Below, in pieces: positions 12,708 through 26,300 of a stretch of DNA of 64,000 bases (position 1 is the first letter of the stretch; the number at the start of each line of letters is the position of its first letter). The stretch covers positions 19,179,361-19,243,360 of the forward strand of contig NC_054756.1 in the NCBI RefSeq assembly GCF_018143015.1, given 5' to 3'. A program made the translations under genes and the position numbers. A model generated the notes under the pieces. That model had not been told where the DNA came from, made no database searches, and saw only the letters and a program-made list of their open reading frames with translations. The DNA is from Lytechinus variegatus (Eukaryota > Echinodermata > Echinoidea > Temnopleuroida > Toxopneustidae).

Positions 12708-12836
12708 AATACCATGGTCACATTTGATCTACAGCGGCCATTCAAGCCACCTATGTATAGCTGGTACAAAAAATGTGAAAACTGCCGTTTTCAACTCGCC
12801 GTACGGCCGCCGTAGAGTAAATGTGACCAAGGTATA
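12708..12836. mobile_element. Short palindromic MITE
   Basis: The left end ATACCATGGTCACATTTGAT and the right end AAATGTGACCAAGGTAT are inverted copies. The inner halves contain CTACAGCGGCC and GGCCGCCGTAG. It is about 129 bases long. Confidence 0.65.
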
Positions 12837-14497
12837 ACTCCCATAGAATCATTTTTTTAAAAAGAAATCTTCCAGTCACAGCACAATTGTAGGATATGAT
12901 TTTTAAAGTAATAAGCGAGCACATGAATCACAAAATCTTCTCTACAACCTGGGCTTCACACTATTAAATGACCCTTAGACAAGCGAAGTTAGTAATCACT
13001 CTTTGTGATAACATTGATAAAAAAGCACTGATTAATTCATGGGTTTGAATACATAGCAGTCGACCAATCTCTCAAGATTAACCTGAAGGATCGATGTCAC
13101 TTGCGTGTACATACATGTAGCAGAATGCACTATCGAATGGCATGTCAAGACTTACTGAAGCAATCATATGGCAAGATCAATGCATCTCATTACTGTAGAT
13201 GAAAGTAAAACACCAGAAATTAAAAGCAAAGTACTGCAGTCAGTATCATACAATATTTACAATATCAATATAGATCAAAACATCACACCTTGTCTATAAA
13301 GTTTTCATTCAAGAATGATACACATTTGGTCACTGATTCTACGCACTATAATTTCATACACTTGACCTGCAGCACAATACTCAACGGGGTACAAACTTAA
13401 AAATAAAAGGAAAAAAGATACTCAATTTTGACATCAGGGTCCCGCAACACAATAGATAACAATTAATCCAATGCTTGATTTTCGTGATTAATTGTGCATT
13501 GAAGACGTCAATCAATAAAGTGCAAAATAAATGTACTACGATGATTGGTAGGCTTTGTGTTACGGCCCCAGATTGTACGCAACAATGATTTTTCTTTGAA
13601 ATAAATGAAGGCCCAAAGGAAAGAAACTATGTGTGTAGATGGATATACTGCCTATTATGCAGATACTGTAAAAGATACATGTACATTTAGATCAGCTAAT
13701 GCTGGTGATCACTGCTTTCTGATGTCAAAACCCTTAGGACCTTGACAAGTCATAGCACGTTTTACTTCTATCATATTTCAATTTTGCTGTATGATTTCTC
13801 GCTCAATAAAAGCATTTAGAAGGTGTCTTTCTTTGCAGTATTCTTCATTACATCTTCACAAAATCTACCTTTGCCATTTCTGTTCAGCAATTGTGCTAAC
13901 TCTGTTTATTGTACTTATCTTTCATCAGAATTACCCCAACATGTTTATGTACACAAGAGTTGTTTTTGGCCCCTTTGGAACTTGGTCATGAATTGTCCGA
14001 TTTCACAGAAATCTGCATGCTTGTCCCTGCATACATGTACATCTTCCCTCAGTGATTTCATACAATCATTTTTTTAGGATTTATAACCTGATTGGTGACA
14101 AAGACCACATTACCTCAGGTTCGGAACTACAGAAAGTGTGTTTCATACGTATATTTGATATGAAATCTGCTCCAAGGGGCTCTATCAAATTATGACAATT
14201 TATTTCTAGCAAAATATACAAATAGTTCAACAACCAAATGAGGCATATCTCTCCCCCTTTAATTCATTTTTACCATTTTATTTTTCAGACATTTTGATCT
14301 TTGCAATACTTTGGAAGCCATTAACAGGACTACTTTATTGGCTACAAAGCAAGAATGATGATTCAGTGATGGACTTTGGATAAAAGCACTTATTGTATTG
14401 AAACTGTACATAGCATCAGATCTTTGTGCAATATTGGTCCAATGATTAGTTGGACCAAATGAAACCGGGCATACGGTTCATAAGAATCAGGTACCTT

Positions 14498-14669
14498 GTG
14501 TGTGTTTCATAAAGCTGTTCGTAAGTTAAGAGCGACTCTAAGGATGACTGTGACCCCTTCTTGTACTAAATGATACATCCCTATGTCATTAATTTAGGAA
14601 ATAAGAACATGTTCCAGTTGTTTGTAAAGTTGTGCGTTACATTACGAACAGCTTTATGAAACACCCACC
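14498..14669. mobile_element. MITE with GTGTTTCAT ends
   Basis: The left end GTGTTTCATAAAGCTGTTCG and the right end CGAACAGCTTTATGAAACAC are exact inverted copies. Relatives lie at 14671-15146 and 46125-46289. Confidence 0.75.
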
Positions 14670-14670
14670 A

Positions 14671-15146
14671 GGTGTGTGTTTCATGAAGCTGTTCGTAAGT
14701 TAAGAGCGACTTTAAGAATGATTGGTGAACCTTTCTCACGCGCTCTGTCATCACCAATGAATATTTTAGTCTACATCATTTAATATGATATAGGGTATTT
14801 ATATTGCGCACATATCCACATTGTTAGGTGCTCAAGGCGTTCCTATATTACCCGGCTAAGCTAGGCGTTCATAGCGCACACAGCTTTTTAAGGAATTACT
14901 TCCTACTGGTACCCATTTACCTCACCTGGGTTGAGTGCAGCACATTGTGGATCAGTTTCTTGCTGAAGGAAATTATGCCATGGCTGGGATTCGAACCCAC
15001 GACCCTCTGTTTTAAAGTCTGAAGACTAATCCACTGGGCCACAACGCTCCACATAGATTATTATAGTTATTTACCACACAAAAGAATCACCAGTCGTTCT
15101 TAAAGTTTCTCTTAACTTACGAACAGCTTCATGAAACACCCATCAG
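14671..15146. mobile_element. MITE with GTGTTTCAT ends, split by a SINE
   Basis: Left end GTGTTTCATGAAGCTGTTCG; right end CGAACAGCTTCATGAAACAC. The interior is interrupted by the SINE at 14793-15050. Confidence 0.75.
14793..15050 (-). mobile_element. tRNA-derived SINE nested in a MITE
   Basis: The minus strand reads TGGCCCAGTGGATTAGTC and GGTTCGAATCCC (14992-15003), nearly identical to the copy at 9452. It interrupts the palindromic element at 14671-15146, so it inserted later than that element. Confidence 0.75.
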
Positions 15147-15640
15147 GCCATCAAAAATGAGATCGCTGAAGTCCACAAGATTTCGCACCATTTCCTTTTG
15201 GGGGGGGGGTAGATAATACCCTTGGTCTCTATAACTTAAGTACAGACCTATAATAATCTATTTATTCAACCTTCGAAAATAGAGGTAAGATAAATACAAA
15301 GGGGGTAAACCGTTTATCAAGTATCCCCAATTGAATGGTAACATTTGATAGCATGAAGCAGGGGTGTAGTAAAGGTTGGCCACGAGTCACTTGTACAAAC
15401 TCTATGTGAGAAGCACCAGCCTCGACTACATCCCTTACATGAACACATGTATTGCACACAGCATCACTCTCACAGACTTATTGTGGATCTCAGAAAAAAA
15501 CGGGAAAATTTTTGTGCATCGGATTGGTCTAGTAATAAGTGATAAATGACATAATGGCTACAAATATTTTTGAAAATCTACATGTATTTACAGATTTGTT
15601 GATGTCATCATGATTAGTGATCTATTATCAACAATAAACA

Positions 15641-15794
15641 GGGCCCTGTAACACGAAGGTTAGCGGTCAATTGTTACTTTGAAAGAACAATTCTGATTTG
15701 CTCCTAGTCAGTCTACTGAGTCAAATGCTCATGCAACGATGATCATGATAGGCTATTTCATTTAGCATATAATCGCTAACCTTTGTGTTACAGG
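15641..15794. mobile_element. MITE with GGGCCCTGTAACAC ends, copy 1
   Basis: The left end GTAACACGAAGGTTAGCG pairs with CGCTAACCTTTGTGTTAC on the right. The interior shares ACGATGATCATGATAGGC with copy 2 at 16611. Confidence 0.75.
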
Positions 15795-16610
15795 AATACA
15801 TACATGTACATTTACCCTGTATGTATTACATTATATGACACAATGTCTCTACATGTTCTTACAGGAATTACATGTATATACTATTTTAGACATCTTTCTT
15901 TCAGTATGATTTAGATGCCATTATATTACAAATTAGAAGCTCCATAGTGCAGTTTTTATATTTAAAAAAATGGAACACCTGTCATATCAGTCTTCAGAAA
16001 TACAATCTAAATCATAACCAATTACACTTTTTCATTGCACCAAATTCCTCAGTTGAGATGACATGGTAAAGACATGTTGATCACAAGATTAGATAAGATT
16101 TAGTGCTGTAGCTTAAAAGTCAAAGCAGTCCCAAGAACACTCACTTAATAGCAGGGATGTTCACAAAGCTGGCCACAAAACAGTTGTCGGAGAGATGTTT
16201 TTTGAAAATGATTTTGAAGTCCTGCGTGCCTCTACAAACGCCAAGGTAGCGTCTTATGAAAGGACGTCAGATGTGTAATCTGGCAGTCGCCATAGTAACA
16301 GTGCTTTTTTAATCAAAATCAAGAAGATTTGTCAGATGCAACAACCTGTTGGTAAAAATTTTTCATGAGACACTCACCTGGAATATGGAATAAAACGTGA
16401 TCTTCTGGATCAGTCATAGAGTAGTGCAGTATTTTGCTCCTGAAGATCAAACTCCAATCCGACCATCGTCAATCTCAAACAGCAAAACCAAAGTCTGAAT
16501 TTGATCCTTCATTTTTTTTTTCCTCCAGTTATTGTGAGAAAGATATATTCTCTGGAATATAAGAACCTTTGAGAACTTTACCCTTCTTTAATACCCAGAT
16601 AAACTAACAT

Positions 16611-16768
16611 TGGCCGCTTAACACAAAGGTTAGCAATTCATCGCTAATTTGAAAGAGAAATTCTGATTGGTTCCTGGTCAGTCCACTGAGAAAAATGCGC
16701 TTGCAACGATGATCTTGATAGGCCATTTCATTTCGCGATTAACTGCTAACCTTTGTGTTACGGGGCCC
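16611..16768. mobile_element. MITE with GGGCCCTGTAACAC ends, copy 2
   Basis: The left end TTAACACAAAGGTTAGCA and the right end GCTAACCTTTGTGTTACGGG form terminal inverted repeats. It is the same family and nearly the same length as the copy at 15641. Confidence 0.75.
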
Positions 16769-17246
16769 AAACTCATCCTCTGTACTGTATGAATACGCGG
16801 ACAGAGCTTGGAGGTGGTTCCTCAAGGCTCTTAGCATGCTGAATTGATTTTGGGGGATGATAATGACAATTGTTTCAATGCTATTTTCTTTAATTCAAAA
16901 TTTCTACATCGCAACATTGATACTTATTATTATTATATAGTTGCTATCCAAGAACTATTGTATATCTAGTTTGAAGTTAGGGAAGAAAACTAATTACTAT
17001 GATCGTTGAATTTAATTGTACGAATGTGCAAGATTACAACATCAGCACTCAAAGGGTTTACTATCTCGAGAAAGAAAATGGGGTAGACATACTGACGACC
17101 CGGATACACATCAAAATGCTTCCGGCATCCATCTAGAGCAGCCAGAGGCACAAAAACAGTTGCACGATTAATCGCAAAGCTTTGTGTATTGAGGACCACA
17201 TGTATGCTTTGTCTAGTAAGCTACAGCACTAGTAGGGTATAGGCGT

Positions 17247-17396
17247 TCACCTAGCTGTGGGGTCCCAAACGCCTAGCTTGCCGTCATGGAATACAAGATT
17301 CCTTGTGGGGTAGGGAAGGGTCGGTGATTGGCTGCGCTGGGTCGATGACGGCATCATGGCAGCATCGGCCGGCAAGTCTGGCACCACGGGTAAGTC
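17247..17396 (-). CDS. FAM91A1: FAM91A1 exon 20, C-terminus and stop
   Basis: The terminal exon reads [20 protein letters not shown] and ends [19 protein letters not shown] then TGA (complement of 17247-17249), matching human PAKNLIFKDGVLSEW near its end. The acceptor is preceded by a pyrimidine-rich tract. A 5'-truncated LINE on the opposite strand (17520-20514) lies only about 120 bases upstream, inside the last intron, close to the likely branch-point region. Confidence 0.9.
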   Translation of the reverse strand, partial: DLPVVPDLPADAAMMPSSTQRSQSPTLPYPTRNLVFHDGKLGVWDPTAR

Positions 17397-20300
17397 CTGT
17401 GACAGGGAGAAGGTTGAAAGGGAAAAGAATATTCTTATCAGGGAAAGGGTTGGGATGCATCTAATTAAAGGTAAAAGGCAGTAGTTGCAGGGGAAAAAAA
17501 TTCATGAGAAAGTCTTTTAAATCAATGTTAAGAACATGATTGTATGTATAGTGTATAGACCCCCTCAAACTGATATTGATAATTTTCTCACAGGTATTGA
17601 GTTATTATTGACTGATATAAATGCATCTGGTAAATCAGTTTGCATTATGGGTGACTTCAATGTTGATCTATTGACAGAAAATGCAAACACTCTCCGTTTC
17701 CAAAATATTCTCGAGTCTAATGCTCTTTGTGCAATGATTAACAAGCCAACAAGAATAACTGACAGGTCATCAACACTTCTTGATAACATTTTCGTGAAAA
17801 CTACCAAAGGTTATTCCCAATCAGGTTTATTTTTTAGTGAGATTTCTGATCATCTTCCAATCTTCTGCATGCTTTATGATATCCATTCCAACAAATACAA
17901 TAAGGCCAAAGTTATACTAAAGCGCAAATTTACTGAAAGCATTATTTCTAGCTTGAGGGATGCTTGTCAGGAAGATAATTGGGAGGATGTATTGGAATGT
18001 CATGATGTTGAACAGGCTTATGAATCATTTAGTAAAATTTTTCATCACCATTTGGACAAGACTATTCCACTTGTTAGAATATATAATAGAAGTACAGGAA
18101 AACGGCCATGGATTACAAAAGGTATACTACAATCTATCAAAAGAAGAAATGTCTTATATAAAAAGAGTGTAAAGAAACCTTCACAAGAGCACGTTGAAAA
18201 ATACAAAAAGTACCGAAATAAGCTTACTTCTATTATACGATCATCACGGAGTTTGCACTATTCTAGACAGTTTGAGAATGCTCGAGGTAACATGCCCTTG
18301 ACATGGAATGTTGTTAGAGATATATTATGTAAGCGAAATAAGTCAGAACCTGCCACAAAATTTGTCCATAAGGATAAAGAGTTTACTTCTGATGATGACA
18401 TTGCAAATGGATTCAACAGCTACTTTGTGAACATTGGGCCTGACCAAGCAAAGAAAATAACTCCCGTAGAAGTTAATTACAAAGAATATTTACAAGACAG
18501 GTCCGAATCATCTATATTCCTTAAGCCAGCTGATCATCTTGAGATATTAAACATTGTTAAGTCTCTTAAAAATAGTAGGTCATCTGGGCATGATGAAATA
18601 AGTTCAGAATTGTTAAAACAAATAATTGGCTCAGTCCTAACTCCTTTACTGCATATCTGTAATCTGTCCATTTTAACTGGTGTATTCCCTTCCTCTCTTA
18701 AACTAGCCAAGGTTATTCCTGTTCATAAAAAGGAAAGCATGACCGTTATAAGCAATTATAGACCAATCTCAATTTTGCCTAGTTGCTCAAAAATACTAGA
18801 AAGAATTGTTTATAATAGACTGATTGCCTTTCTTGACAAAAACCACCTACTTAATCCCAACCAATTTGGATTTCGCAGGTCTCACTCAACAGACCTTGCG
18901 TTGTTGAAATTTTATGACTATGTATCTAGTTCTCTGGCTAATCGTGAGCACGTTATTGGTGTATTTATGGACCTGAGCAAGGCATTTGACACCCTTGACC
19001 ACTCAATACTGCTTTATAAACTCCAACATATGGGAGTAAGGGGCGTTGCCCTAAATTGGTTTACTAGTTATCTTTCAAATAGAAGACAATACACATGCTA
19101 TAACTATTCTAATTCTGGTATATCAGTTTTGAGGTGCGGTGTGCCGCAAGGTTCTATATTGGGTCCATTATTATTTCTGATTTATATTAATGATATTTGT
19201 TTGGTATCAAACACATTGAATTATATATTATTTGCTGATGACACAAGTGTTTTCCTATCACACCGTGATATTGATATCTTAGAAAACACCATTAATGTCG
19301 AACTTCCGAAATTATCTAATTGGTTTCGAAGTAATATGTTATCACTGAATGTTAGAAAGACTAATTATGTACACTTTAAAGGCAGAAAGTCATGTGCTGA
19401 TCATGATTTAAGATTGAAACTTGACAATGCTTTGCTGGAAAGACAGACATCTACGAGGTTCCTTGGGGTCTATATCAATGATCAACTTAACTGGAATGAT
19501 CACATGAAACACATCAGTAAACCAATTTCTCGAAATATAGGTATACTGTATAAAGTTAAGTACCTTGTACCTTATAAAATACTTTACATGTTGTACAATA
19601 CTCTTATTCTACCTTATGTGTCATATTGCAATATTCTTTGGGCAACATCAGAGTGTCACAAACCCGATTCTTTTGTTGCAAAAGAAAGCAATTCGCATTT
19701 GTGCTGGAGTTGGTTACCGTGATCATACACGCCCTCTCTTTATAAAGCTGCAATGTCTTACTGTTGATGATGTCCATTTTCTTCAAACTTCCCTTTTTAT
19801 GTATCGGTTTAATGCCAAAATGTTACCTACCTGCTTTTCCAATATGTTTCAACAAAATAATACTATCCATACCTACCACACAAGACAAGCATCTAATATG
19901 CATTTGTATAACCCTCGCACACTGTTGGCTCACAAATCTGTCAGACATTATGGACCTGATGTTTGGAATTCGATACCTACTAGTATTAGGAATATATTAT
20001 CAGTGCATTCCTTCAAAAATGCGGTAAAACGCATACTTGTCTCTAAGATGTAATTTCTTTAGCAAGACACATTTTGTTGTACTGTACATTTTAAACTTAA
20101 GGATTGATATAATTTCAAGTATTATTACGCCTCATACACTCCTTGTAAATATTTGTAAATAGTTGTGGAACATAATAATTTGTTTATTTAGTTTTCTTTG
20201 TTTTGTTTTTCTTATTCTTTCCCTTCTTTGAGTAATCATTAGTTTTGACTTTTCAGTATTGTTTTTATATTTATGTATGCATTTCATATATTCAAAGGTA

Positions 20301-23300
20301 TGACAACAGCTCAAGCATCTGCTTATTTTGTCATACCACTGCATGTCTGCAAAAATTAACCTTGTTATAATCAGTTATGTTAATGTTATGTTAATCATCA
20401 TAATCATACATTATTATTATGTAAAATTCAATGTAATCAATTTTGTGATGGTTACACTATGTAAATTATCATGACATGCAGAAACAAATAAATGAAATAA
20501 ATAAAAATAAATAAGTGTCCAAATATCATCATATACTTAGATATGGTCCATTAATGTGAACTCATCTTTGTAAATGATGATTTCTTACCTAAAAATGGAT
20601 AATTCTGTTGATCACTAACACAGAAAAGCATATGTGAGACAGTGTAATTAATATTGCTTCGAGTGCTTATTTTGTAATTTCTCAGCAATTAAGCATTTTC
20701 TTCCAGAGCTATTTGGCACATATCTAAACATACAAACACTTTGGTGGTAATTTCATTAGATTCTGCTTGAACTCATTTTGAGATGGTTACCACATCAGAC
20801 CATGGTCCTTTTGGGGCGAAACTACACCTTTCAACGATTTTGTTGGGGCTATTTGTTAAAAACCCTGCTCATCATCACCAACATCATCAATAAATCAAAT
20901 GCTGAGTACTCTAAAGAGTGCATTTCATGCTTTATAAGTTACATTATCAGTTTTATTATATGAGTTGATTTTTTTTTCGTTAAAAACCTCTATCATTTCT
21001 CACCTGTTGCCTTGCAATAAAATTGAGCAGTTGGAGTGACAGCTTCCGACTTGAATGAAGTAAGCACTCCAAGCTCTTCTTCTGGCACAGGCGCTTTTCG
21101 GCTATCCTCTGGCAAACTTCCTGATTGACCACCTCATCAAAGAGAGGGACCCCGAAGCTAAGGTCCAAGAGAACCCAGTTTGATTCCAGCTCTTCAGAGT
21201 TGATCCTCTCCCTTTCATCCGGTACCTTCAAAATGAAATCACCATAATAAAGTAGACTCTGCTTAAGTCAACCTTCCATCAGTAAAGTAACTGCGTAATA
21301 AAAGACTATTTCAAACCAGAATATGCAAAATCAGGTCTTTTCTTACATCTTCTGAGTCAAATCTCGCCTGAGTCAAACAAATCTCTGTGGTATTGAGAAT
21401 TGATCTCGGCAGAGTTACTTTTATAATAAATCATAATTGAATTACATAGGCCAATCTATTCTCCTTGCTAACGATAAGACGTCCATGGAAAGAGAAGAGT
21501 AGATCTAGAAAATTCAGTAGTTTTCTCATAAAGAATTTAATGGACAGTGTACTACCTTGAAGTACACTTCTTCAGATGGAGACTGTTGACATTGCAGCCC
21601 GAGATAGTCCGAGAGGACTTCATTTCCAGCCAATAACAACAGTCTTTTGTCTATTGAAAAAGAAGCCTACAAAAACTTATAAGTAAAGGTAGTAGACAAA
21701 GGTAATTGTCCATGGTATTTGTAGCCATCTGAAAGCGAGAATGGTTCCGGATTTGGCAGAGTCTTTAACCAAGCAAAATCTATTGGCACTGTCATGATTC
21801 TCATCTTTCACACAGAGCATTGGGGGTTTGAATCTTGAATCCTAGTCCCAGCCCGTTTTTCAGTCTTCAGTAATTAACTGTGCTGCCCTCAAACAAAATG
21901 TGGTGAAAGGGTTCCCTATAGGACCAATGCTTTGAATGCATTGGCGATGATGAAAAACAGTGGCAGTTTGAGCTAAAGCTGCGGTAATAATGGTGTACTT
22001 TGTAACCTCTGGAGAAACCACTTTAAACGGTAAATCCAGCTTAAACACAAGGACAGTTTGGAAGATCAAATCAACCCATGGGCATACCTGTCTTGATCCT
22101 AGCGGTAGCTGCATCGAATCTTTAGCCTTCTCGACATCCAGGCTCTTGCTCTCTGCACCATCCGCTGCCTCCCCCAGACCTTCCTCGTCATCGGCCGCCT
22201 CGCTGAGCTGCGATGCAGTCAGCCGGCTCTGAGCATCCTCGTCATCGTTGGGGCCATCCTTGCCATCTTGGCTGCTTGGCTGAGGATGCTGCGAAGATGA
22301 CAGACAGCCTGACTTGAGGAGGGTGATGTAGCCACAGGAGTGGGTGAGGTCCAGCTCATCCTCAAGCTTCTTGACTGTTCTGTGAGTGTGCATGGAACTC
22401 CTTGTTAGGTAACCTGCAAACAGGCAAAGGGGAAGACAAGTAACAGGGCAGTCAATAACATGAAATGCACAGCTGCATGTTCAGTTTCCCTCCTAATGCA
22501 GTCATCCTATCAAAAGAAGAACAAAGTGTTAATATCTGTACATAAATGAATATTCTACACGACATGGGTAAGGTAGAAAATGAGTAAACACTCAGTACTT
22601 GGCATAAAATACATGTAAGAAGCATTCTGTCACTTATGAAGCTATTCTCAATGGTATATCATAAATTGTGCTCCTGTGTGCTTATTTTTGTTGGCATACT
22701 TAAACAATTTACTTTCAAAATCAGATTTCAGCTACCGGGAAATTGCAATACATACCTCCCTAAAGCAAATGTAAGTTTTGTTTTGTAATACATCCCCTAG
22801 AAGTGCATGCCAATACTTAAATTCATTATCAGATTATATGTATATGTATGCTGGAAGGCAGTTACCATCTGGAGGATGAAATAAAGATGTGATTTTTTGA
22901 TAAATTTTGTGATTTTTGCAATGCGATGAGTACCTTCATAACCATTGGAACATCCCTGACTACCTCCTTCGGTTTACAACTGTTACTATTGCACATGTAC
23001 CTTTTGACCATAATTCCTAGTAATTTACTTACTGATGAGTATAATTTGCAAAACTAATTCAGTGTGATTTCAAGACTTTATTGTATCAATAATACTAATA
23101 ATAATTATAGGCATTCATATCGTGCCATCTATCTAGAAATAGCCTATTCTGAGGTGCATTGTTGTTATCATTATCACCCCAGCTGTAGCTCAAGCAGCCT
23201 TTCAGCTCTCGGTGCATTTCAAGGAATTATTCCTACCTGGTACCCATTCACCTCCCCTGGGTTGAGTGAAGCACAATGTGGGTAAATTTCTTACTGGTGG

Positions 23301-26300
23301 AAAAAAACATGGCTGGTCCTCCAACCAGCATTCTCGCCAGAAAAAAATTCAGGGTTCCCACAGAAATTTGAAAACAGAATTCCATGACTTTTCCATGACT
23401 AAATTGCTGCATTCTATGACTTGCTTTCTGGCACCGTTTCCAAAATCAGACACATTATGATGGCCTCCATAACCACCCCTCACAGCCATCCATTCCACCC
23501 ACTGCCTTACTCATGACATGTACATCTACATGTATTATCATTGGTATATGGTCTGTTTCTGACCAGGGTACAGTACCATTTTCGTTTCACCAACATCAAG
23601 ATTCAAAATTGTCTTGAACACAAACTCATGTAATTTCTTGAACTGACAGATTTCCATGAACTATTTCCAAATTTTCAGAGCATAGCATGCAGATCTTGTC
23701 ACAAAAGTGAACTATACAATACATGTAAATGTAAATGTCAAATTTTCCAGGCATATTGAAATTAGGATCCTGAATTCACCTTTACTACAAAACTTCCACA
23801 TAAAAGTCATGGAATTCTGTTTTCAAATTTCTGGGGGGAACCCTGAATTATATGAAGATGAAACACTTTACATATGTCACACATGAGCCAATTATTACAA
23901 AAAAGTGACATTAGTTTTACAATAAGGTGACATGAAAAAAAAAGGCTAACAAAAATATCCTCATCCTAAAATTCTCAACATAGTGCTGCATTTCACTCTA
24001 CATTACAAAAAAACGAGGCCATTTGTGATACAACTTGAGGACCCCACTCACACCAGCTAAATTAACAAGTGTATTTCTCTATATGCTCCAAAAATAATGA
24101 GGATATCTTGAAAATTGGACATTTGATGCCTATTTTGGTATTTCATTAAACTTCATTTTCAAGTAACTTTTCCAGAGAGGACACATTACTTGATGCTAAA
24201 ATAGCAATTGAAACATCTTGTGTAACTAAGAGATTCAGAACCTTATGAATGTATTGTGTTCTGATAGCCATGCTGGTAGTGCTTGATCAGTTGTGACTTG
24301 ATATGTCAATTAATTGCCATGAATTTTCAGTGAAATTGTACTAAACTTTATATTTAAATTCTCTAAAAACAACTAAGAACGCAAAACTGGTTACAAAATG
24401 TGACATATTAAAAATACTTTGACTGATTAACATCTTATATCATTGCAAATAAGATGAAATTTTCTGTAGTCTGGTTGTCCGAATTTAATGTCAGGAGCAA
24501 TCAATTTATTCATGGCCATGAGTATTTTGAGTGAGGAATGTGGATTGTGGCTGTGTTATACATGTATTCACAAAAAACTTTTTTTGTTATTTCAACCTTG
24601 CTAGCCCTAACACTAAGTCATCTTGGATTTTTGAACATACAGACAACTGACTGGTCTTGTAACTAACCCTAGTGTATTACTTGACCCTTTAAACCATGGT
24701 TTAGACACCAAACTCATATTCCCCAGACAGATATTGAATGAACTATGTCCTTTTATTAAAAAAAAGTAACAAACATCAGACATTTTGTACTCCATTTTTG
24801 GAAGCCATCTTGGAATTTTGAACATACTAGACCAATGAGTGTCATTGTAACTTGTCCTTATATATAATTTGACCCTTGAAACCATAGTTTAGACACAAAA
24901 TCATATATCACCAGTGGATATAATTAAGTATGAGAGAACTTTGCGAGACACAACAAAACGTAAAGCTGCCATAGCCATGAGGTAAATGCAATTCCATGAC
25001 TTTTCACAAATTTTCCAAATTTCCTGACTTTCCAGGATTTTCCATGACCGTGGGAACCCTGAAATTCACCCATGTCGGGGACTTGTGCTGCCACTCTTGG
25101 GGGGTGGGGGTTCACCCCTCCCGTGTGGAGTGCTGAAGCGACGGCCTTTTCATCAAGAAAAGGGTAATCACGAAATGCATTCAACTTCGGAACAAAACAG
25201 CGTTCATGATTGAGGGTCATGTGATATGTAATGGAGTTGGTCAATAGAGTCGAGACGCGTCATCCAACTTAATTCGCTGAGCTAGCTGAGCGCATGCGTG
25301 TGGCTTTCGTGCACATACACAAATGCAAAATATATCAGACACTTCCTAGTGATTTACGACTGTCTGTTCCAACACCAAACAACGTAATGGCGTGTAGATC
25401 GACATGTAAGTTTTGTGTGAGTCTGTGATCTGACGTTTCACCATGGAGCATAGCCGGTGTGTTGTGCGGGGCAAACGGGGTAATAGGCAACGGAACGACC
25501 GTACGTGCCGTCATATGCCCGAAATAGCAGCCGCGAGCTAGCTGGGCGCCTTGCCACTTTCCTAGCCATAGTAGGCCTGTAAGTGGTCTTAAGTTGGTGG
25601 GACTTCGGCGCAACCCGATAAATGAAGTTGATATCACTAAGATGAGTTCATGGAGTGTATTATTTTTTTCTGAATATTTCCATTTAATTTTTCCACGCAT
25701 GTCGCTGAAATTTCCATTTCCGCACGCATGGTGTTTGAACCATGCGTATTATACACTGGCGAGAACGCTGATTCCAACCCACATCCCTCTTATTGAGAGA
25801 TGTGAGTCATAATCACTAGACCACGATGCCTCCTCATCTAATATTCAAATGCCAGAGTATCCCTAATGCGGTTTCATGAAAACACACCAGAGGCCACATA
25901 TACACATACCTATTCTTGAGCTTTCATCCAAAGGAAATGGTACGCATACTGTCTCCCCATCACTGAGCCAACCATGCACCTGCAAATTACAATTGCAATA
26001 AAAAAACAACAGAAAAAATAATAATCCAGTTTTTAAGGTGCTTGGAACATGTTCAATTGCAGATTAATTAACATTGGGTTCCATTGTTTGCTTTACATTT
26101 TCCACTCCCTGATGAATATTCTAGCAAGACATGATGTGAGGCGCCTCAAGGCTTTAAATTTGTATTAAGACCATACATTTTTGGGGGACTTTGGGGTCAT
26201 TTAGCTTGAATTTTTGTTAATTCATTTAGCAAAATAACGCTGTTACATGGACACGGTGTCCGTGTAGCATAGGGATATTTACATTTGGTCGTAAATTAAG

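Larger units (their letters stand above)
10600..17246 (-). other. Probable 3'UTR / 3' flank of FAM91A1
   Basis: No convincing ORF or splice structure is visible on either strand. The DNA is AT-rich. Several minus-strand AATAAA matches occur (for example near 15258, 14200, 13904 and 10652), so the poly(A) site cannot be chosen. Embedded repeats are a short palindromic element at 12708-12836, MITEs at 14498-15146 with a nested SINE, and two copies of one MITE at 15641 and 16611. How much of this is transcribed as 3'UTR is inference. Confidence 0.35.
23125..25836 (-). mobile_element. SINE split by a 2.4-kb transposon
   Basis: The SINE body lies at 23125-23317 and its tRNA-like head at 25771-25836 (minus strand: GTGGTCTAGTGATTATGAC and GTGGGTTGGAATC). 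The two halves are separated by the hAT-like element at 23326-25770, giving a clear order of insertion. It lies in FAM91A1 intron 17. Confidence 0.65.

Noticed and set aside
5500-15050. tRNA genes at the B-box matches (5516-5530, 9501-9513, 14992-15003)
   Set aside because: The tRNA-like heads do not close into a full cloverleaf and are followed by common SINE bodies and tails.
16990-17199. 69-codon minus-strand ORF just after the FAM91A1 stop
   Set aside because: The FAM91A1 terminal exon ends upstream at 17247 with a stop; this frame has no homology that I recognise and no splice signals.
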